DNA of 64,000 nt. It comes from Paenibacillus sp. 598K. GTDB lineage: Bacteria > Bacillota > Bacilli > Paenibacillales > Paenibacillaceae. The notes beneath the pieces are model-generated. The model was not told where the DNA came from. It saw nothing but the letters and a program-made list of their open reading frames with translations, and made no database searches. This document shows positions 50,942 through 59,922 of the stretch, one piece after another. Positions within the stretch are counted from its first letter, which is position 1. Each line of letters starts with the position of its first letter. The stretch is from contig NZ_BFBX01000016.1 in NCBI RefSeq assembly GCF_003851045.1, positions 223,461 to 287,460 of the forward strand, given 5' to 3'. A program made the position numbers and the translations under genes.

Positions 50942-52433
50942 CTCTCTTCCCTCCCGCCATCCACAGACTGATCTTCTCCTCGGTCGCTTCCTCTGCCGAT
51001 ACCTCTCCGACGATCCGCCCCTCGAACATGACGAGGATCCGGTCGGACAGCTTCATAATCTCCGTCAGCTCCGAGGAGACGAGCAGGACGGCCCCGCCCT
51101 CGTCGCGCCGCCGCAGCAGCTCGCCATGGATGACCTCCATCGCGCCGACATCGACGCCGCGCGTCGGCTCCGCCGCGATCAGGAACGACGAGTTGTGATG
51201 CAGCTCGCGAGCGACGATCAGCTTTTGCAGATTGCCCCCGGACAGATACTGCGCCTTCGTATCGAGCGAGCCCGTCTTGATCGAGAAGCGCTCGACCCAG
51301 CGCTGCACCGTCTCGCGCACTTGGCGATTGCGGACCAGACCATACTTGCGATAGCGGCCGGTATGGCCCATCAGACCATTCTCGGCCACGGTCGCGTCCT
51401 TGGCCGCCCCCCACTGGTAGCGGTCCTCGGGAATATGCGCCAGCCCCTGCTCGCGGATACGGGCGACCGATGCGCCGACGACCGACTCGCCTCCGAGACG
51501 GATCTGACCGGCATCCGGCTTCATCAGCCCGGAGATGACCTGGAGCAGCTCGGACTGGCCATTGCCCGAGATGCCGGCGATGCCGACGATCTCGCCGCTG
51601 CGCACCTGCATCGAGATGTCGGCGAGCAGCGGCTTGGTCCGCTTGCCGCCCAGCGTTATGCCCGATAGCTCGAGCACTGGCGCGCCCGGCGCCTGCTCGC
51701 TTCGCTTCAGCTGTACCAGCTCGCGGCCGACCATCAGGCGCGACAGCTCGTCCACGCTGGTCGCCGATGCGTCGACCGCTCCGGTGACCGCCCCGTCGCG
51801 CAGCACCGTGATCCGATCGGCCACATCCATCACCTCCTGTAGCTTGTGCGTGATGATGATGAAGCTTTTGCCGCTGCGCGCCAGCCGCTTGACCGACTCG
51901 AGCAGCTCCTTGACCTCCAGCGGCGTCAGCACGCCCGTCGGCTCGTCCAGGATGATGATCTCGGCTCCCTGATGCAGCACCTTGAGGATCTCCACCCGCT
52001 GCTGGATGCCGAGCGAGCAGTCGCCGATGATCGCATCCGGCTCGACCGGCATCCCGTAGCGGCGGGAGAGATTAGCGACCTCGGCTTGCGCCCGGCGGCG
52101 GTTGATGAAGCCCAGATGCTGCGGCTCCCTGCCGATGACGATATTCTCAGCGACAGAGAAGGACGGATAGAGCATGAAATGCTGATGCACCATACCGATC
52201 CCGCTTGCGATCGCATCGGCCGGCGATGCGAAATGTCTGGCCTGGCCGTCCAGCTCGATCGTCCCATCCGTCGGACTCTCCATTCCGTACAGGATGCGCA
52301 TGAGCGTCGTCTTGCCCGCGCCGTTCTCGCCCACCAGCGCGTGAACCTCGCCCTTGCGCAGCGAGAAATCGACCTGCTTGTTGGCGATGACGCTTCCGTA
52401 TGCTTTGGTGATGCCCTTCATTTGCAGCAACAT
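50934..52433 (-). CDS. nupO: nucleoside ABC transporter ATPase, double ABC domain (NupO-like)
   Basis: A 499-residue protein with two ABC domains in tandem. The first has Walker A GENGAGKTT, signature LGIQQR (a C-loop variant) and Walker B IIILDEPTGVLTP. The second has a degenerate Walker A (GISGNGQSE), signature LSGGNLQK, and Walker B replaced by LIAAEPTRGVD. Asymmetry of this kind is normal for the sugar/nucleoside importer class. GAAAGGAGAG precedes the ATG. It couples to NupP and NupQ. Confidence 0.92.
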   Translation of the reverse strand: MLLQMKGITKAYGSVIANKQVDFSLRKGEVHALVGENGAGKTTLMRILYGMESPTDGTIELDGQARHFASPADAIASGIGMVHQHFMLYPSFSVAENIVIGREPQHLGFINRRRAQAEVANLSRRYGMPVEPDAIIGDCSLGIQQRVEILKVLHQGAEIIILDEPTGVLTPLEVKELLESVKRLARSGKSFIIITHKLQEVMDVADRITVLRDGAVTGAVDASATSVDELSRLMVGRELVQLKRSEQAPGAPVLELSGITLGGKRTKPLLADISMQVRSGEIVGIAGISGNGQSELLQVISGLMKPDAGQIRLGGESVVGASVARIREQGLAHIPEDRYQWGAAKDATVAENGLMGHTGRYRKYGLVRNRQVRETVQRWVERFSIKTGSLDTKAQYLSGGNLQKLIVARELHHNSSFLIAAEPTRGVDVGAMEVIHGELLRRRDEGGAVLLVSSELTEIMKLSDRILVMFEGRIVGEVSAEEATEEKISLWMAGGKRDA

Positions 52434-52470
52434 CGGCCGGCCTCTCTCCTTTCATGGTTAGCAACACGAA

Positions 52471-52497
52471 ACCGGCTGCCGATAATCCGCAGCCGGT
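52471..52497 (-). other. Intercistronic hairpin between binding protein and ATPase genes
   Basis: The perfect stem ACCGGCTGC/GCAGCCGGT with a 9-base loop sits 14 bp after the bmp stop. On the minus strand it is followed by TTTCGTG only. Such hairpins often act as partial terminators or mRNA stabilisers that raise binding-protein levels over the membrane parts. Confidence 0.65.
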
Positions 52498-52511
52498 AAG
52501 GTCAGGATATA

Positions 52512-53591
52512 TTATTGCGCCGACGGGTTTTCGACAACCAGCTCGCCCGACTTGATCTTCTCGGCCATCTCCTTCAGTTGGTCGATAGTCGCTTGACCGA
52601 TGAAGTCGCTCAGCGGAGATTCCGTATCATGGGTCACGAACGTCAGGCCTACGCCGCCTTCTGCCAAGCCGTACTCAACAGTGTCGAAGCTAAAGTTGCC
52701 TTCGGCAAACGACTTGAGTGTCTCGTAAGCTACCGCATCCGTGCCTTTGAGCTGAGCCAGCACGATATGCTCGGGATCTTTAACAGTCCGGTCGGTATCT
52801 TGTCCAGCCGTATAGAAGCCTTGCTCCTTCGCTGCCTCGAACACCCCTTCGTCGCCTACCGCAGCCATGCCTGCGATGAAGTCCGCGCCCTGCGAGTGCT
52901 GCTGCAGCGCCAGCTCCTTCGCTTGCGCCGGATCGGTGAAGCCGCCGACATAGTTTACCAGGAACTTCGCGTCCGGATTCGTTGCCTTCAAGCCTTGCTC
53001 GAAGCCGCCAGTGTATTTCTTCAACAGCGGCGTGTCCATCGCAACAACCGCGCCGACCGTATTCGTCTTCGTCGACAGTCCGGCAGCAGCGCCCATCAGA
53101 TAGGCAGCTTCATATTCCCGGAAGCCAACACTGCGAACATTCGGCTGTTTGACAGCTACAGTATCGATAATCGCGAAGGTTTTGTCCGGGTTCTCCTGAG
53201 ATACTTTGTTCAGCGCGTCCTCCGCCTGGAAGGTAGCCGTTACGATCAGATCGTAGTTCTCGGCTACAGCCGCGCGCAGATTTTGCTCGAATGCTGCAGG
53301 GTCGGACGATTCGATCGTTTTCACCTCGAGGCCGAACTCCTCGCCGCCGCGCTTGAAGCCTTCATCCATCAATTGAAAGAACGGATTAACGCCGATCTCT
53401 TCAGGCAAGACCAATACGGCCCGCTGCTTCGGTTTGCTGTCGTCGCCGTTGTTGTTGCCCTCGGCTGCGCCGCTATTGTTTGGCGTGTTCCCGCCGTTGC
53501 TCGGCGTGTTGCCGCCCGAGTTGCCGCCGCAAGCAGCTACCATAACAGCTACGAGCAACAGGGACACGATGACTAGTAATTGTTTTTTCAT
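52512..53591 (-). CDS. BMP family nucleoside-binding lipoprotein
   Basis: A 359-residue basic membrane protein (BMP/PnrA/NupN) family binding protein. The signal peptide ends in the lipobox MVAAC. An Asn/Gly-rich linker of about 30 residues follows, then the mature domain. Family features are GFKRGGEEFGLEVKTIE, DNxI-type strands, SVGFREYEAAYLMGAAAG and AALSA-like GQDTDRTVKDPE. It captures purine nucleosides outside the cell for NupOPQ. AAAGGAGCGGG precedes the ATG. It is the first gene of the operon. Confidence 0.9.
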   Translation of the reverse strand: MKKQLLVIVSLLLVAVMVAACGGNSGGNTPSNGGNTPNNSGAAEGNNNGDDSKPKQRAVLVLPEEIGVNPFFQLMDEGFKRGGEEFGLEVKTIESSDPAAFEQNLRAAVAENYDLIVTATFQAEDALNKVSQENPDKTFAIIDTVAVKQPNVRSVGFREYEAAYLMGAAAGLSTKTNTVGAVVAMDTPLLKKYTGGFEQGLKATNPDAKFLVNYVGGFTDPAQAKELALQQHSQGADFIAGMAAVGDEGVFEAAKEQGFYTAGQDTDRTVKDPEHIVLAQLKGTDAVAYETLKSFAEGNFSFDTVEYGLAEGGVGLTFVTHDTESPLSDFIGQATIDQLKEMAEKIKSGELVVENPSAQ

Positions 53592-53989
53592 AAGTTTCTC
53601 TCCCGCTCCTTTGATAAGCTCTTTTTTATATCCCAGCAGAACGATCGGAATATGTCGATTTGTTTTTTTATACGGAATGAAGCCAGCTGCTTGTCCGAAT
53701 GCGGACGGTTAGCCCCTTCACCTCGTTCGACATCATTCGCTATTCTTCGCCATCAGCAATTATAAAACATTTTGCACGCAAATACTATCTTTGATTCAAT
53801 TTTGCTTTTCAATCGGGGCACAGCGGTTTAATAGTGCGTAAGGCCTTGCCCCGCATCGGTCTGCTACCACATATGGTTTGCAAAAAAGTCTGAAAGATCA
53901 CAATTTTGTAAACCCTTTTTAAGAATCTTTTAACAATCGTAATGTATACTGTTTACACACTAGAACAAAAAGGATTGGAGTGACTGCCC
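53592..53989. other. Intergenic region bmp / 75-residue gene
   Basis: About 400 bp between diverging genes, AT-rich near both ends. On the minus strand a TATAAT occurs near 53759, with a weak TAGTAT 17 bp upstream that may drive bmp. I looked for a purine riboswitch, common before such genes, and did not recognise one. On the plus strand, TATACT at 53945-53950 may be the -10 for the small gene. Confidence 0.5.
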
Positions 53990-54217
53990 GTGAGAACCAT
54001 GATTCTGTTCCAGAACAAAGCCGTCCCTGTCTATCTTACCGAAACAAACAAAAAAGCGCTGGACAAGTTGGCCGATACCCTCAACCGCAAATGGACCACC
54101 GGCAAAAATGCGCTCAAGCATTGTCTACGTTCCCTGATCAGCGTTGAAATTGTCGGCAGCGAGGCTACCCTGCACGCCATTAACGAAAAAGATACGCTCA
54201 CCATTTCATTATACTAG
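53990..54217 (+). CDS. hypothetical 75-residue protein
   Basis: A small, slightly basic protein starting with GTG, nine bases after GGAG, reading MRTMILFQNKAVPVYLTETN and ending in ATLHAINEKDTLTISLY. It has no membrane segment or metal motif. Strand-helix-strand is likely. It seems monocistronic, lies in a locally AT-richer stretch, and has no relative I recognise. The GTG and ATG (three codons later) starts cannot be separated; the spacing favours GTG. Confidence 0.6.
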   Translation: MRTMILFQNKAVPVYLTETNKKALDKLADTLNRKWTTGKNALKHCLRSLISVEIVGSEATLHAINEKDTLTISLY

Positions 54218-54274
54218 ATGAACTCTCGCCAGGACAAACCGTCTCGTAACACGCGGTCTCAACCAAATCAAACA

Positions 54275-54313
54275 AGCCCTATTCATGCCCCTACCAGAGA
54301 CATGAATAGGGCT
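54275..54313. terminator. Convergent terminator hairpin
   Basis: A 13-bp perfect stem AGCCCTATTCATG/CATGAATAGGGCT with a 13-base loop between two converging genes. The minus side is followed by TGTTTGATTT, the plus side by ATTG, so it is stronger for the minus-strand dehydrogenase operon. Confidence 0.75.
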
Positions 54314-54351
54314 ATTGCCCGTGATATGCGGCCCAAGAGTTATCCATTGAC

Positions 54352-55365
54352 CTACAGCTCGACCATCGCCTTGATGACGCCGCTCTCGGGCTTGAGCCAC
54401 CCCTCGAAGCGATCGATCATCTCCTCGAAGCCGGCGCGATGGGTGATGTAGCGCTCGATGTTGACGCGGCCGTCCGCGATTGCCCGCCGCACCTCGTCGA
54501 AATCCTCGCGCGTCGCATTGCGACTGCCCATCAAGGTCAGCTCGCGCTTGTGAAACTCCGGATCGTGGAAGCTGATGTCCGACTTGACGAGCCCGACATA
54601 GACCAAGGTGCCGCCGTGCGACGTATATCCAAACGCCTGGGTCATCGAGCCGGCATGCCCCGTCGCGTCGAATACCGTGTCGGGATAAGCGCCATCCGTC
54701 AGCTCGGCCAGGTCTGCTGCCGCCTGCGGTCCGGCGACGACTACTGCATCTGCTCCGGCCCACGACTGACAGAAGCGCAGCCGCTCCTCCTGCAGATCCA
54801 TGGCGATCACGCGCGCGCCGCGCGCCTTGGCCATCGCCATCGCGCCGAGACCGATCGGCCCGGCGCCGATGACGAGCGCCGTCTCGCCGGCGACTAGTCC
54901 CGAGCGTCTGACCGCATGCGCGCCGATCGCGAGCGGCTCGAGCATCGCCGCCTGATCCAGCGTCAAGTCTGTCGCTGACAGCAGCTGGGCCGCCGGGACG
55001 ACGATGCGCTCGCGCATACCGCCATCGATATGGACGCCGAGCACCCGCATCGAGGTACAGCAGTTCGTCTTGCCCTTGCGACAGGCGATGCAGGCTCCGC
55101 AAGCGAGATACGGGATGACGCTGACCCGTTCGCCGACGGCAAGTCCGGATACCTCGGAGCCGAGCGACTCAATCTCGCCGGACAGCTCATGCCCGAGGAT
55201 GCGCGGATAGGTGAAAAACGGCTGATTGCCTTTGTACGCATGCAGGTCGGTGCCGCAAATACCGATGCGGCGCACCCGCACGACAGCATCTCCAGGGCCG
55301 CAAGGCGGCAGCTCCCCCTCAGTCAGCACCATACGGTCCGGCGCTTCGCAGACGATCTGTCTCAC
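54352..55365 (-). CDS. zinc-dependent medium-chain alcohol/sugar dehydrogenase
   Basis: A 337-residue MDR dehydrogenase. The catalytic Zn ligands are Cys in GICGTDLHAY and His-Glu in LGHELSGEI. The structural Zn cluster is CGACIACRKGKTNC. The NAD(P) motif is VIGAGPIGLGAM. It resembles L-galactonate/L-idonate or threonine dehydrogenase types that oxidise sugar acids or polyols. The start GTG overlaps the stop of the aldo/keto reductase gene (GTGA), so the two are coupled. It is regulated perhaps by the divergent AraC gene at 56453. Confidence 0.9.
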   Translation of the reverse strand: MRQIVCEAPDRMVLTEGELPPCGPGDAVVRVRRIGICGTDLHAYKGNQPFFTYPRILGHELSGEIESLGSEVSGLAVGERVSVIPYLACGACIACRKGKTNCCTSMRVLGVHIDGGMRERIVVPAAQLLSATDLTLDQAAMLEPLAIGAHAVRRSGLVAGETALVIGAGPIGLGAMAMAKARGARVIAMDLQEERLRFCQSWAGADAVVVAGPQAAADLAELTDGAYPDTVFDATGHAGSMTQAFGYTSHGGTLVYVGLVKSDISFHDPEFHKRELTLMGSRNATREDFDEVRRAIADGRVNIERYITHRAGFEEMIDRFEGWLKPESGVIKAMVEL

Positions 55366-56315
55366 TTCGCATCTCCTCCTTCCTCGTACTCCGCAAGCCC
55401 GCTAGGCCACGTCCGTCCCTCGACCGGCGCAAGGATGGCCAGCACCTCGTCCAGCAGCTCGCGGTCGATCGGCTCCTCGATCCATGCTGCGTTGCGCCGG
55501 ATATTGTCCGGACTCGCCGAGCTGACCAGCGTCGTCGGGATGCGCGCATCCGCTGTCGCATACTGCACCGCCAGCTTGGCGATGTCGGTCCCCTTGGCTG
55601 CGCAATGGTTGGCCGCCTCGAGACATACCCGCTTCAGCTCGTCATCTGCCGGATGCCAGGCCGCTGTGCCGCGCTCGCTGAGCAGCCCCATCGAGAGCGG
55701 AGAAGCGCTGATCAGGCCGACCTGCCGTTCTTCGAGCAGCGGCACCAGCTCCAGCAGCGAGCTGTCGTTAAGCGAATAGTGGCAGTAGGAGAGGATGACG
55801 TCGATCTCCTCGCGCGGCTCAGCGAGCGCCTGCCGGAACGCCGACAGCGGCAGCGCCGAGACGCCCGTGAAGCGCGTCTTGCCCTGACGCTTCAGCTCGG
55901 CCAGCGCAGGCAGCGCCTCCTCCTCGACTTGACGCCATGGCACGAACTCGAAATCATGCAGCAGCAGGATGTCCAGATAATCGGTCTGCAGCCGCTGCAG
56001 ACTCTCGTCGACGCTGCGGAGGATGCGGTCATAGGAATAGTCAAAGCTGCTCTCGCCATAACGCCCTGCCTTGGTGGAGAGCAGGAACGAATCGCGCGGC
56101 AGCTCGCGGATTGCCTGACCAAGCACGGTCTCCGCCTTGGTCAGGCCGTAATAAGGCGAGACATCGATCAGATTCATCCCCAGCTCGACAGCCGTATGTA
56201 CAGTACGGACGCCTTCCTTGGGATCGACTTCGCGAAACACCGAGCCAAGCGACGACGCGCCAAAGCTCAGGACCGGCACCGAGAGGCCGGTATTGCCAAG
56301 CGGTCTGTACTTCAT
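55362..56315 (-). CDS. aldo/keto reductase (L-galactose/L-fucose dehydrogenase type)
   Basis: A 317-residue barrel oxidoreductase beginning MKYRPLGNTGLSVPVLSFGA. The tetrad residues are Asp/Tyr in DVSPYYGLTKAE, Lys in STKAGRYG, and His in LLLHDFEFV. The D-SPYYG and GRYG features recall plant and bacterial L-galactose dehydrogenases. It is the first gene of a two-gene operon with the zinc dehydrogenase, and diverges from an AraC gene. AAGGAGGAG precedes the ATG. Confidence 0.88.
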   Translation of the reverse strand: MKYRPLGNTGLSVPVLSFGASSLGSVFREVDPKEGVRTVHTAVELGMNLIDVSPYYGLTKAETVLGQAIRELPRDSFLLSTKAGRYGESSFDYSYDRILRSVDESLQRLQTDYLDILLLHDFEFVPWRQVEEEALPALAELKRQGKTRFTGVSALPLSAFRQALAEPREEIDVILSYCHYSLNDSSLLELVPLLEERQVGLISASPLSMGLLSERGTAAWHPADDELKRVCLEAANHCAAKGTDIAKLAVQYATADARIPTTLVSSASPDNIRRNAAWIEEPIDRELLDEVLAILAPVEGRTWPSGLAEYEEGGDAK

Positions 56316-56367
56316 TGTTTTCTCCTCCTTGCATGAAGTCTCAGTCAGAGGCCTTCATGGTATTCTA

Positions 56368-56397
56368 TTGTTTATTTTAGCATCCGTTTTGTATAAT
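56368..56397 (+). promoter_or_regulatory. Promoter of the AraC-type gene at 56453
   Basis: TTGTTT and perfect TATAAT, 18 bp apart, about 55 bp before the ATG, in the divergent region shared with the aldo/keto reductase operon. Confidence 0.55.
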
Positions 56398-56452
56398 GTA
56401 AGAGCTTAGAATTGCATAAATGTACTCTATTTTGATATTAAGGAGGAGCGTA

Positions 56453-57346
56453 ATGATGCCGCCTATCCGCAGACCGCTGCCGCACGAGCCGGGGTTTCCG
56501 CTCACCCTCGTCTATCGGGACACCAAAAGTCCGCAATCCGAGCTGCCCAACCACCAGCATGACTGGTACGAGCTCGTCTACGTCTACAGTGGCGAAGGCG
56601 CCTTCCTGATCGATCAAAGTTTATATACAATGAGCCGTGGCGATCTGTTCCTCATCCCCGGTGATACGATCCACCACGCCCGTCCCGACGCACAGCAGCC
56701 TGTAACCTCTACAGCACTATTTTTGCAAGCTTCGCTGCTGCCGACAACGGTAGGCGAGACGGAAGCGCTGCCGATGGCCTGCTATGCATACGCCAGACAA
56801 CACAAGCAGTACCGGCTGCCGCTGGCACAGCCGGAGCAAGCAGCCGTCGCCGCCTTGCTGAAGACGATCCATGACGAGCTGGGGCTGCGCGAGACGGGCT
56901 ATCGTCAGGCGATCCGGCTCGCCTGCATGCAGCTGTTGCTCGCGATATACCGCGCCCAGCGGCGGCTGCGCGCCGATGCTGCGCCGTTGCCTGCAGTCGC
57001 CGGGCCCGACTGGATGCGCGCCAGTCTGCTGCACATCGACGCACAGCCGGCAGACGATCTGGGACTGACGAGGCTCGCACGTCTGGCTGCAGTGTCCACC
57101 GCGCATTACAGCCGCGTCTTCAAGCAATGGACGGGCATGACCTTATCAGCGTATGTCGCAGCCAAACGGATGCAACGGGCAACCGAGCTGCTGCTCCATA
57201 GCGACCTTGCCGTCCAGACCATCGCCGAGCAATGCGGGATGGACAGCATGCCGTACTTCCACCGGTTGTTCCGGCGACACACCGGCATGACGCCCCTCGT
57301 CTACCGCAAGCAGGCCAAGTCGGCAGTCCCGCCTGCCGACGCGTAA
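56453..57346 (+). CDS. AraC family transcriptional regulator (cupin sensor)
   Basis: A 297-residue regulator. The N-terminal cupin-like sensor has LPNHQHDWYELVYVYSGEG and then MSRGDLFLIPGDTIHH. The C-terminal double HTH (about 195-290) has LGLTRLARLAAVSTAHYSRVFKQ and TIAEQCGMDSMPYFHRLFRR, the second-helix signature. The start is the ATG after AAGGAGGAG. An earlier ATG lies before the site. It probably controls the divergent reductase/dehydrogenase operon in response to a sugar. Confidence 0.9.
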   Translation: MMPPIRRPLPHEPGFPLTLVYRDTKSPQSELPNHQHDWYELVYVYSGEGAFLIDQSLYTMSRGDLFLIPGDTIHHARPDAQQPVTSTALFLQASLLPTTVGETEALPMACYAYARQHKQYRLPLAQPEQAAVAALLKTIHDELGLRETGYRQAIRLACMQLLLAIYRAQRRLRADAAPLPAVAGPDWMRASLLHIDAQPADDLGLTRLARLAAVSTAHYSRVFKQWTGMTLSAYVAAKRMQRATELLLHSDLAVQTIAEQCGMDSMPYFHRLFRRHTGMTPLVYRKQAKSAVPPADA

Positions 57347-57448
57347 GTGTCGACGCCGTGGCGAGCGTTACAGTCATAACAACCTGTACTCTCTCCCCGA
57401 GCAAACAGCCATGAAAGGCCTGCCCCATTCGTCCCCGCACACAACAAA

Positions 57449-57494
57449 GAAGCTCGCGCCCGGGTTTTCCCGTTCTGCGCGAGCTTCTCTTCTT
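57449..57494. terminator. Bidirectional terminator between converging genes
   Basis: Stem AGAAGCTCGCGC/GCGCGAGCTTCT with an interior loop, flanked by CTTCTT on the plus side and TTCTTTGTTG on the minus side. Confidence 0.8.
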
Positions 57495-57522
57495 AGCCCT
57501 CTTGCTCTAGTAGAGCGAACTA

Positions 57523-58818
57523 CTAGTTGTAGAACTTCACCAGATCGTCGATGCGGACCGACTGGCCAGTACGAATCGAACGGTTCGCCGCGATGCCGGT
57601 CAGGATCGAGCGCGCGCCGTCGACATGGTCGGCTGCGCGGTTGAACTCATCGTCTGTCGGCGTGCCGAAAATATCGTTGAGCAGCACCGGATCGCCGCCG
57701 CCGTGACCGCCAGCCTTCTCCTCGACCTCCACCTCGTACGGCGCGTCGAACATCGGGTAGACGATGATTGATTTGTTTTTGAGCGCGCCCTCGAGCGCCT
57801 TGTCGCCGCCGGAGTTGACATACGACTGCTCGACGATATTCATCTCGATCCGGCCCTTCGTACCGTTGAAGGCGATGCGGTAGCCTTCCCACGGCAAGTA
57901 TGCGTTCAGCGAGTAGGTGAGGATCGCTTTGTTTTTGTAACGCACCATGACGCCCATCGTATCCTCAATGCTGATGCCGTCGCCGAATACGCTCTGGTCG
58001 CGGATGTAGCCGTCCTCATGCTCTGCGTCGAGATACAGTCCCTTCAACGATGGCGACTCGTCCATATGCAGCGCGAACGGGTCATCCTTGGCTGCCGGGG
58101 CGCCGGTCGAGCGCGTATAGAAGTTGGTCACGCCGCGCTTCTCGGCATTCTCCTTGCCGTAGAACAGCAGATCGCCAAAGGCGAATACCGTGTCCGGCTG
58201 CGAGCCAATCCAGAAGTTGACCAGATCGAAGTGATGTGTCGACTTGTGGACGAGCAGACCGCCGCTGTTGCGCTTGTCGCGATGCCATCTGCGGAAGTAG
58301 TCTGCCCCGTGGCGCGTGTTGAGCAACCATTCGAAATGGACCGACGTCACGTCGCCGATCGCGCCGTCGCGGATCAGCTCGCGAGCTTTCGTATGGTGCG
58401 GCGCATAGCGGTAGTTGAACGTCACGCGAACATTTTTGCCGGTACGCTCGACTGCGTCAAGGATCTCCTGGCACTTCTCCTCATCCACAGTCATCGGCTT
58501 CTCGGTGATAACGTCGCAGCCAAGCTCCATCGCCCGGATGATGTACGTATGATGCGTCCGGTCGACGCTGGTAACGATGACCGCATCCGGCTTCTCCTCG
58601 GCGATCATCCGTTCAAACTCATGCGCCTTGTACGTATTGACCGCGTGATAGCCGTATTTCTCTGTCAGCTGACGGTTGGAGTAATCCATCCGCGTCTGAT
58701 TCGTATCGCAAAACGCCGTCAGCTCCGACGTTTCTTTGTACTCTGTCGCAATCGCACCATAGAAAAATTCGGCGCGCCCGGCCGAGCCTACCAATACATA
58801 TCTTTTTTTGCCACTCAT
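57523..58818 (-). CDS. Gfo/Idh/MocA family oxidoreductase
   Basis: A 431-residue dehydrogenase. The Rossmann loop is VLVGSAGRAEFFYGAI, the family Lys is in ITEKPMTVDEEKC, and the substrate domain has KRNSGGLLVHKSTHHFDLVNFW. This longer subclass is common in Paenibacillus carbohydrate loci. The GSAGRA loop departs from the usual GxGxxG. It diverges from the AraC gene at 58939, its likely regulator. AATGGAGGCG precedes the ATG. Confidence 0.9.
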   Translation of the reverse strand: MSGKKRYVLVGSAGRAEFFYGAIATEYKETSELTAFCDTNQTRMDYSNRQLTEKYGYHAVNTYKAHEFERMIAEEKPDAVIVTSVDRTHHTYIIRAMELGCDVITEKPMTVDEEKCQEILDAVERTGKNVRVTFNYRYAPHHTKARELIRDGAIGDVTSVHFEWLLNTRHGADYFRRWHRDKRNSGGLLVHKSTHHFDLVNFWIGSQPDTVFAFGDLLFYGKENAEKRGVTNFYTRSTGAPAAKDDPFALHMDESPSLKGLYLDAEHEDGYIRDQSVFGDGISIEDTMGVMVRYKNKAILTYSLNAYLPWEGYRIAFNGTKGRIEMNIVEQSYVNSGGDKALEGALKNKSIIVYPMFDAPYEVEVEEKAGGHGGGDPVLLNDIFGTPTDDEFNRAADHVDGARSILTGIAANRSIRTGQSVRIDDLVKFYN

Positions 58819-58938
58819 AAATAAAGCGCCTCCATTCCTGTGTATGGTTCAAGCGTACAGCAAAGAATGAATTAAATCTCCGCAATAATTGACTTTATAC
58901 AGCATACCCCGCATAATTTGCGCTAAGGAGGGAGACCG

Positions 58939-59784
58939 ATGGCAACACGTCTGTCCTATGAATCCAGCGAACCGTCGCTGATGCTCGAATATGTGAAACG
59001 AACCGACGATTTCTCGATGGATGCGGATCATTATCATGCATGCTATGAGATCTACTACCTGATGTCAGGCGAACGGTCGTACTTTATCCGCGACAGCTCT
59101 TATCATGTCCGCAAAGGCGATCTTGTCTTCATCAACACGCGCGAGCTGCACAAAACGACCGGCGTTGGCAGCCCCGGCCATGAACGGCTCGTGATCTACT
59201 TTTATCTCGAATGGCTACAGAAGCATTACGGCGAGCACCGGGAGCTGCTGCTAGCCCCCTTCCTGCAACGCCAACCGGTCATCCGATTCACCGTCAAGGA
59301 GCAGATGCTGGCCGAGCAGTTGATCCAGCGCCTCATGCGCGAGATGACGGATGCGGCGGCTGGGCGCGACCTGGCGATCCGGCAGACGGTCGCCGACCTG
59401 ATGCTGCTCGCCTCGCGGCAAGTCGACTCGTCCGAGGGCTCATCTGCCGAGCCGTTCGATTCGCCGCTGCATCAGAAGATGTCCGAGGTGGCCCGATACA
59501 TCAACGAACATTATAGCGAACCGATCCACCTCGGCGGACTGGCGGAGCACTTCTACCTGAGCCCCTACTACCTAAGCCGCTCCTTCCGCAAGGCGATCGG
59601 ACTGACGATGAACGAATATCTGAATCTGGTGCGCGTACGCGCCGCCGAGCAATTGCTCAAAGACACTGAGCTGCCGGTGACCGAAATCGCCGCCAGCGTT
59701 GGCTACGACAACTTCTCCCACTTCGGCAAGACGTTCAAGAAGATCACGAAGGCGTCGCCGCGCACGTACCGCAACACACGGTAA
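58939..59784 (+). CDS. AraC family transcriptional regulator (cupin sensor)
   Basis: A 281-residue regulator. The cupin-like N-terminus has DADHYHACYEIYYLMSGERS and RKGDLVFINTRELHK. The C-terminal HTH pair has IHLGGLAEHFYLSPYYLSRSF and VTEIAASVGYDNFSHFGKTFKK. A perfect AAGGAGGGAG precedes the ATG. It probably controls the divergent Gfo/Idh/MocA gene 120 bp away. Confidence 0.91.
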   Translation: MATRLSYESSEPSLMLEYVKRTDDFSMDADHYHACYEIYYLMSGERSYFIRDSSYHVRKGDLVFINTRELHKTTGVGSPGHERLVIYFYLEWLQKHYGEHRELLLAPFLQRQPVIRFTVKEQMLAEQLIQRLMREMTDAAAGRDLAIRQTVADLMLLASRQVDSSEGSSAEPFDSPLHQKMSEVARYINEHYSEPIHLGGLAEHFYLSPYYLSRSFRKAIGLTMNEYLNLVRVRAAEQLLKDTELPVTEIAASVGYDNFSHFGKTFKKITKASPRTYRNTR

Positions 59785-59837
59785 GCTGACGGCTGGCACG
59801 CATTCCCGCTCGCATAGGTGTTCCGACGTATGCAGAC

Positions 59838-59881
59838 AAAAAACCTTCCACCTCGCCCGTTTTGGGGGGATAGAAGGTTTT
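59838..59881. terminator. Bidirectional terminator between AraC and acidic-protein genes
   Basis: AAAACCTTC ... GAAGGTTTT with an imperfect interior, an A run on the left and a T run on the right, located between two converging genes. Confidence 0.75.
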
Positions 59882-59922
59882 GACGTTATAACCGCCTATA
59901 TACGCTGCAATGAAGGGATCGG

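Noticed and set aside
53937-53955. Second Zur-like box (TCGTAATGTATACTG)
   Set aside because: Only one half-site fits; the other matches three of seven positions.
53592-53989. Purine riboswitch before the BMP/nup operon
   Set aside because: Searched the leader by eye for the paired P1 arms and conserved loop motifs of purine riboswitches; none recognised.
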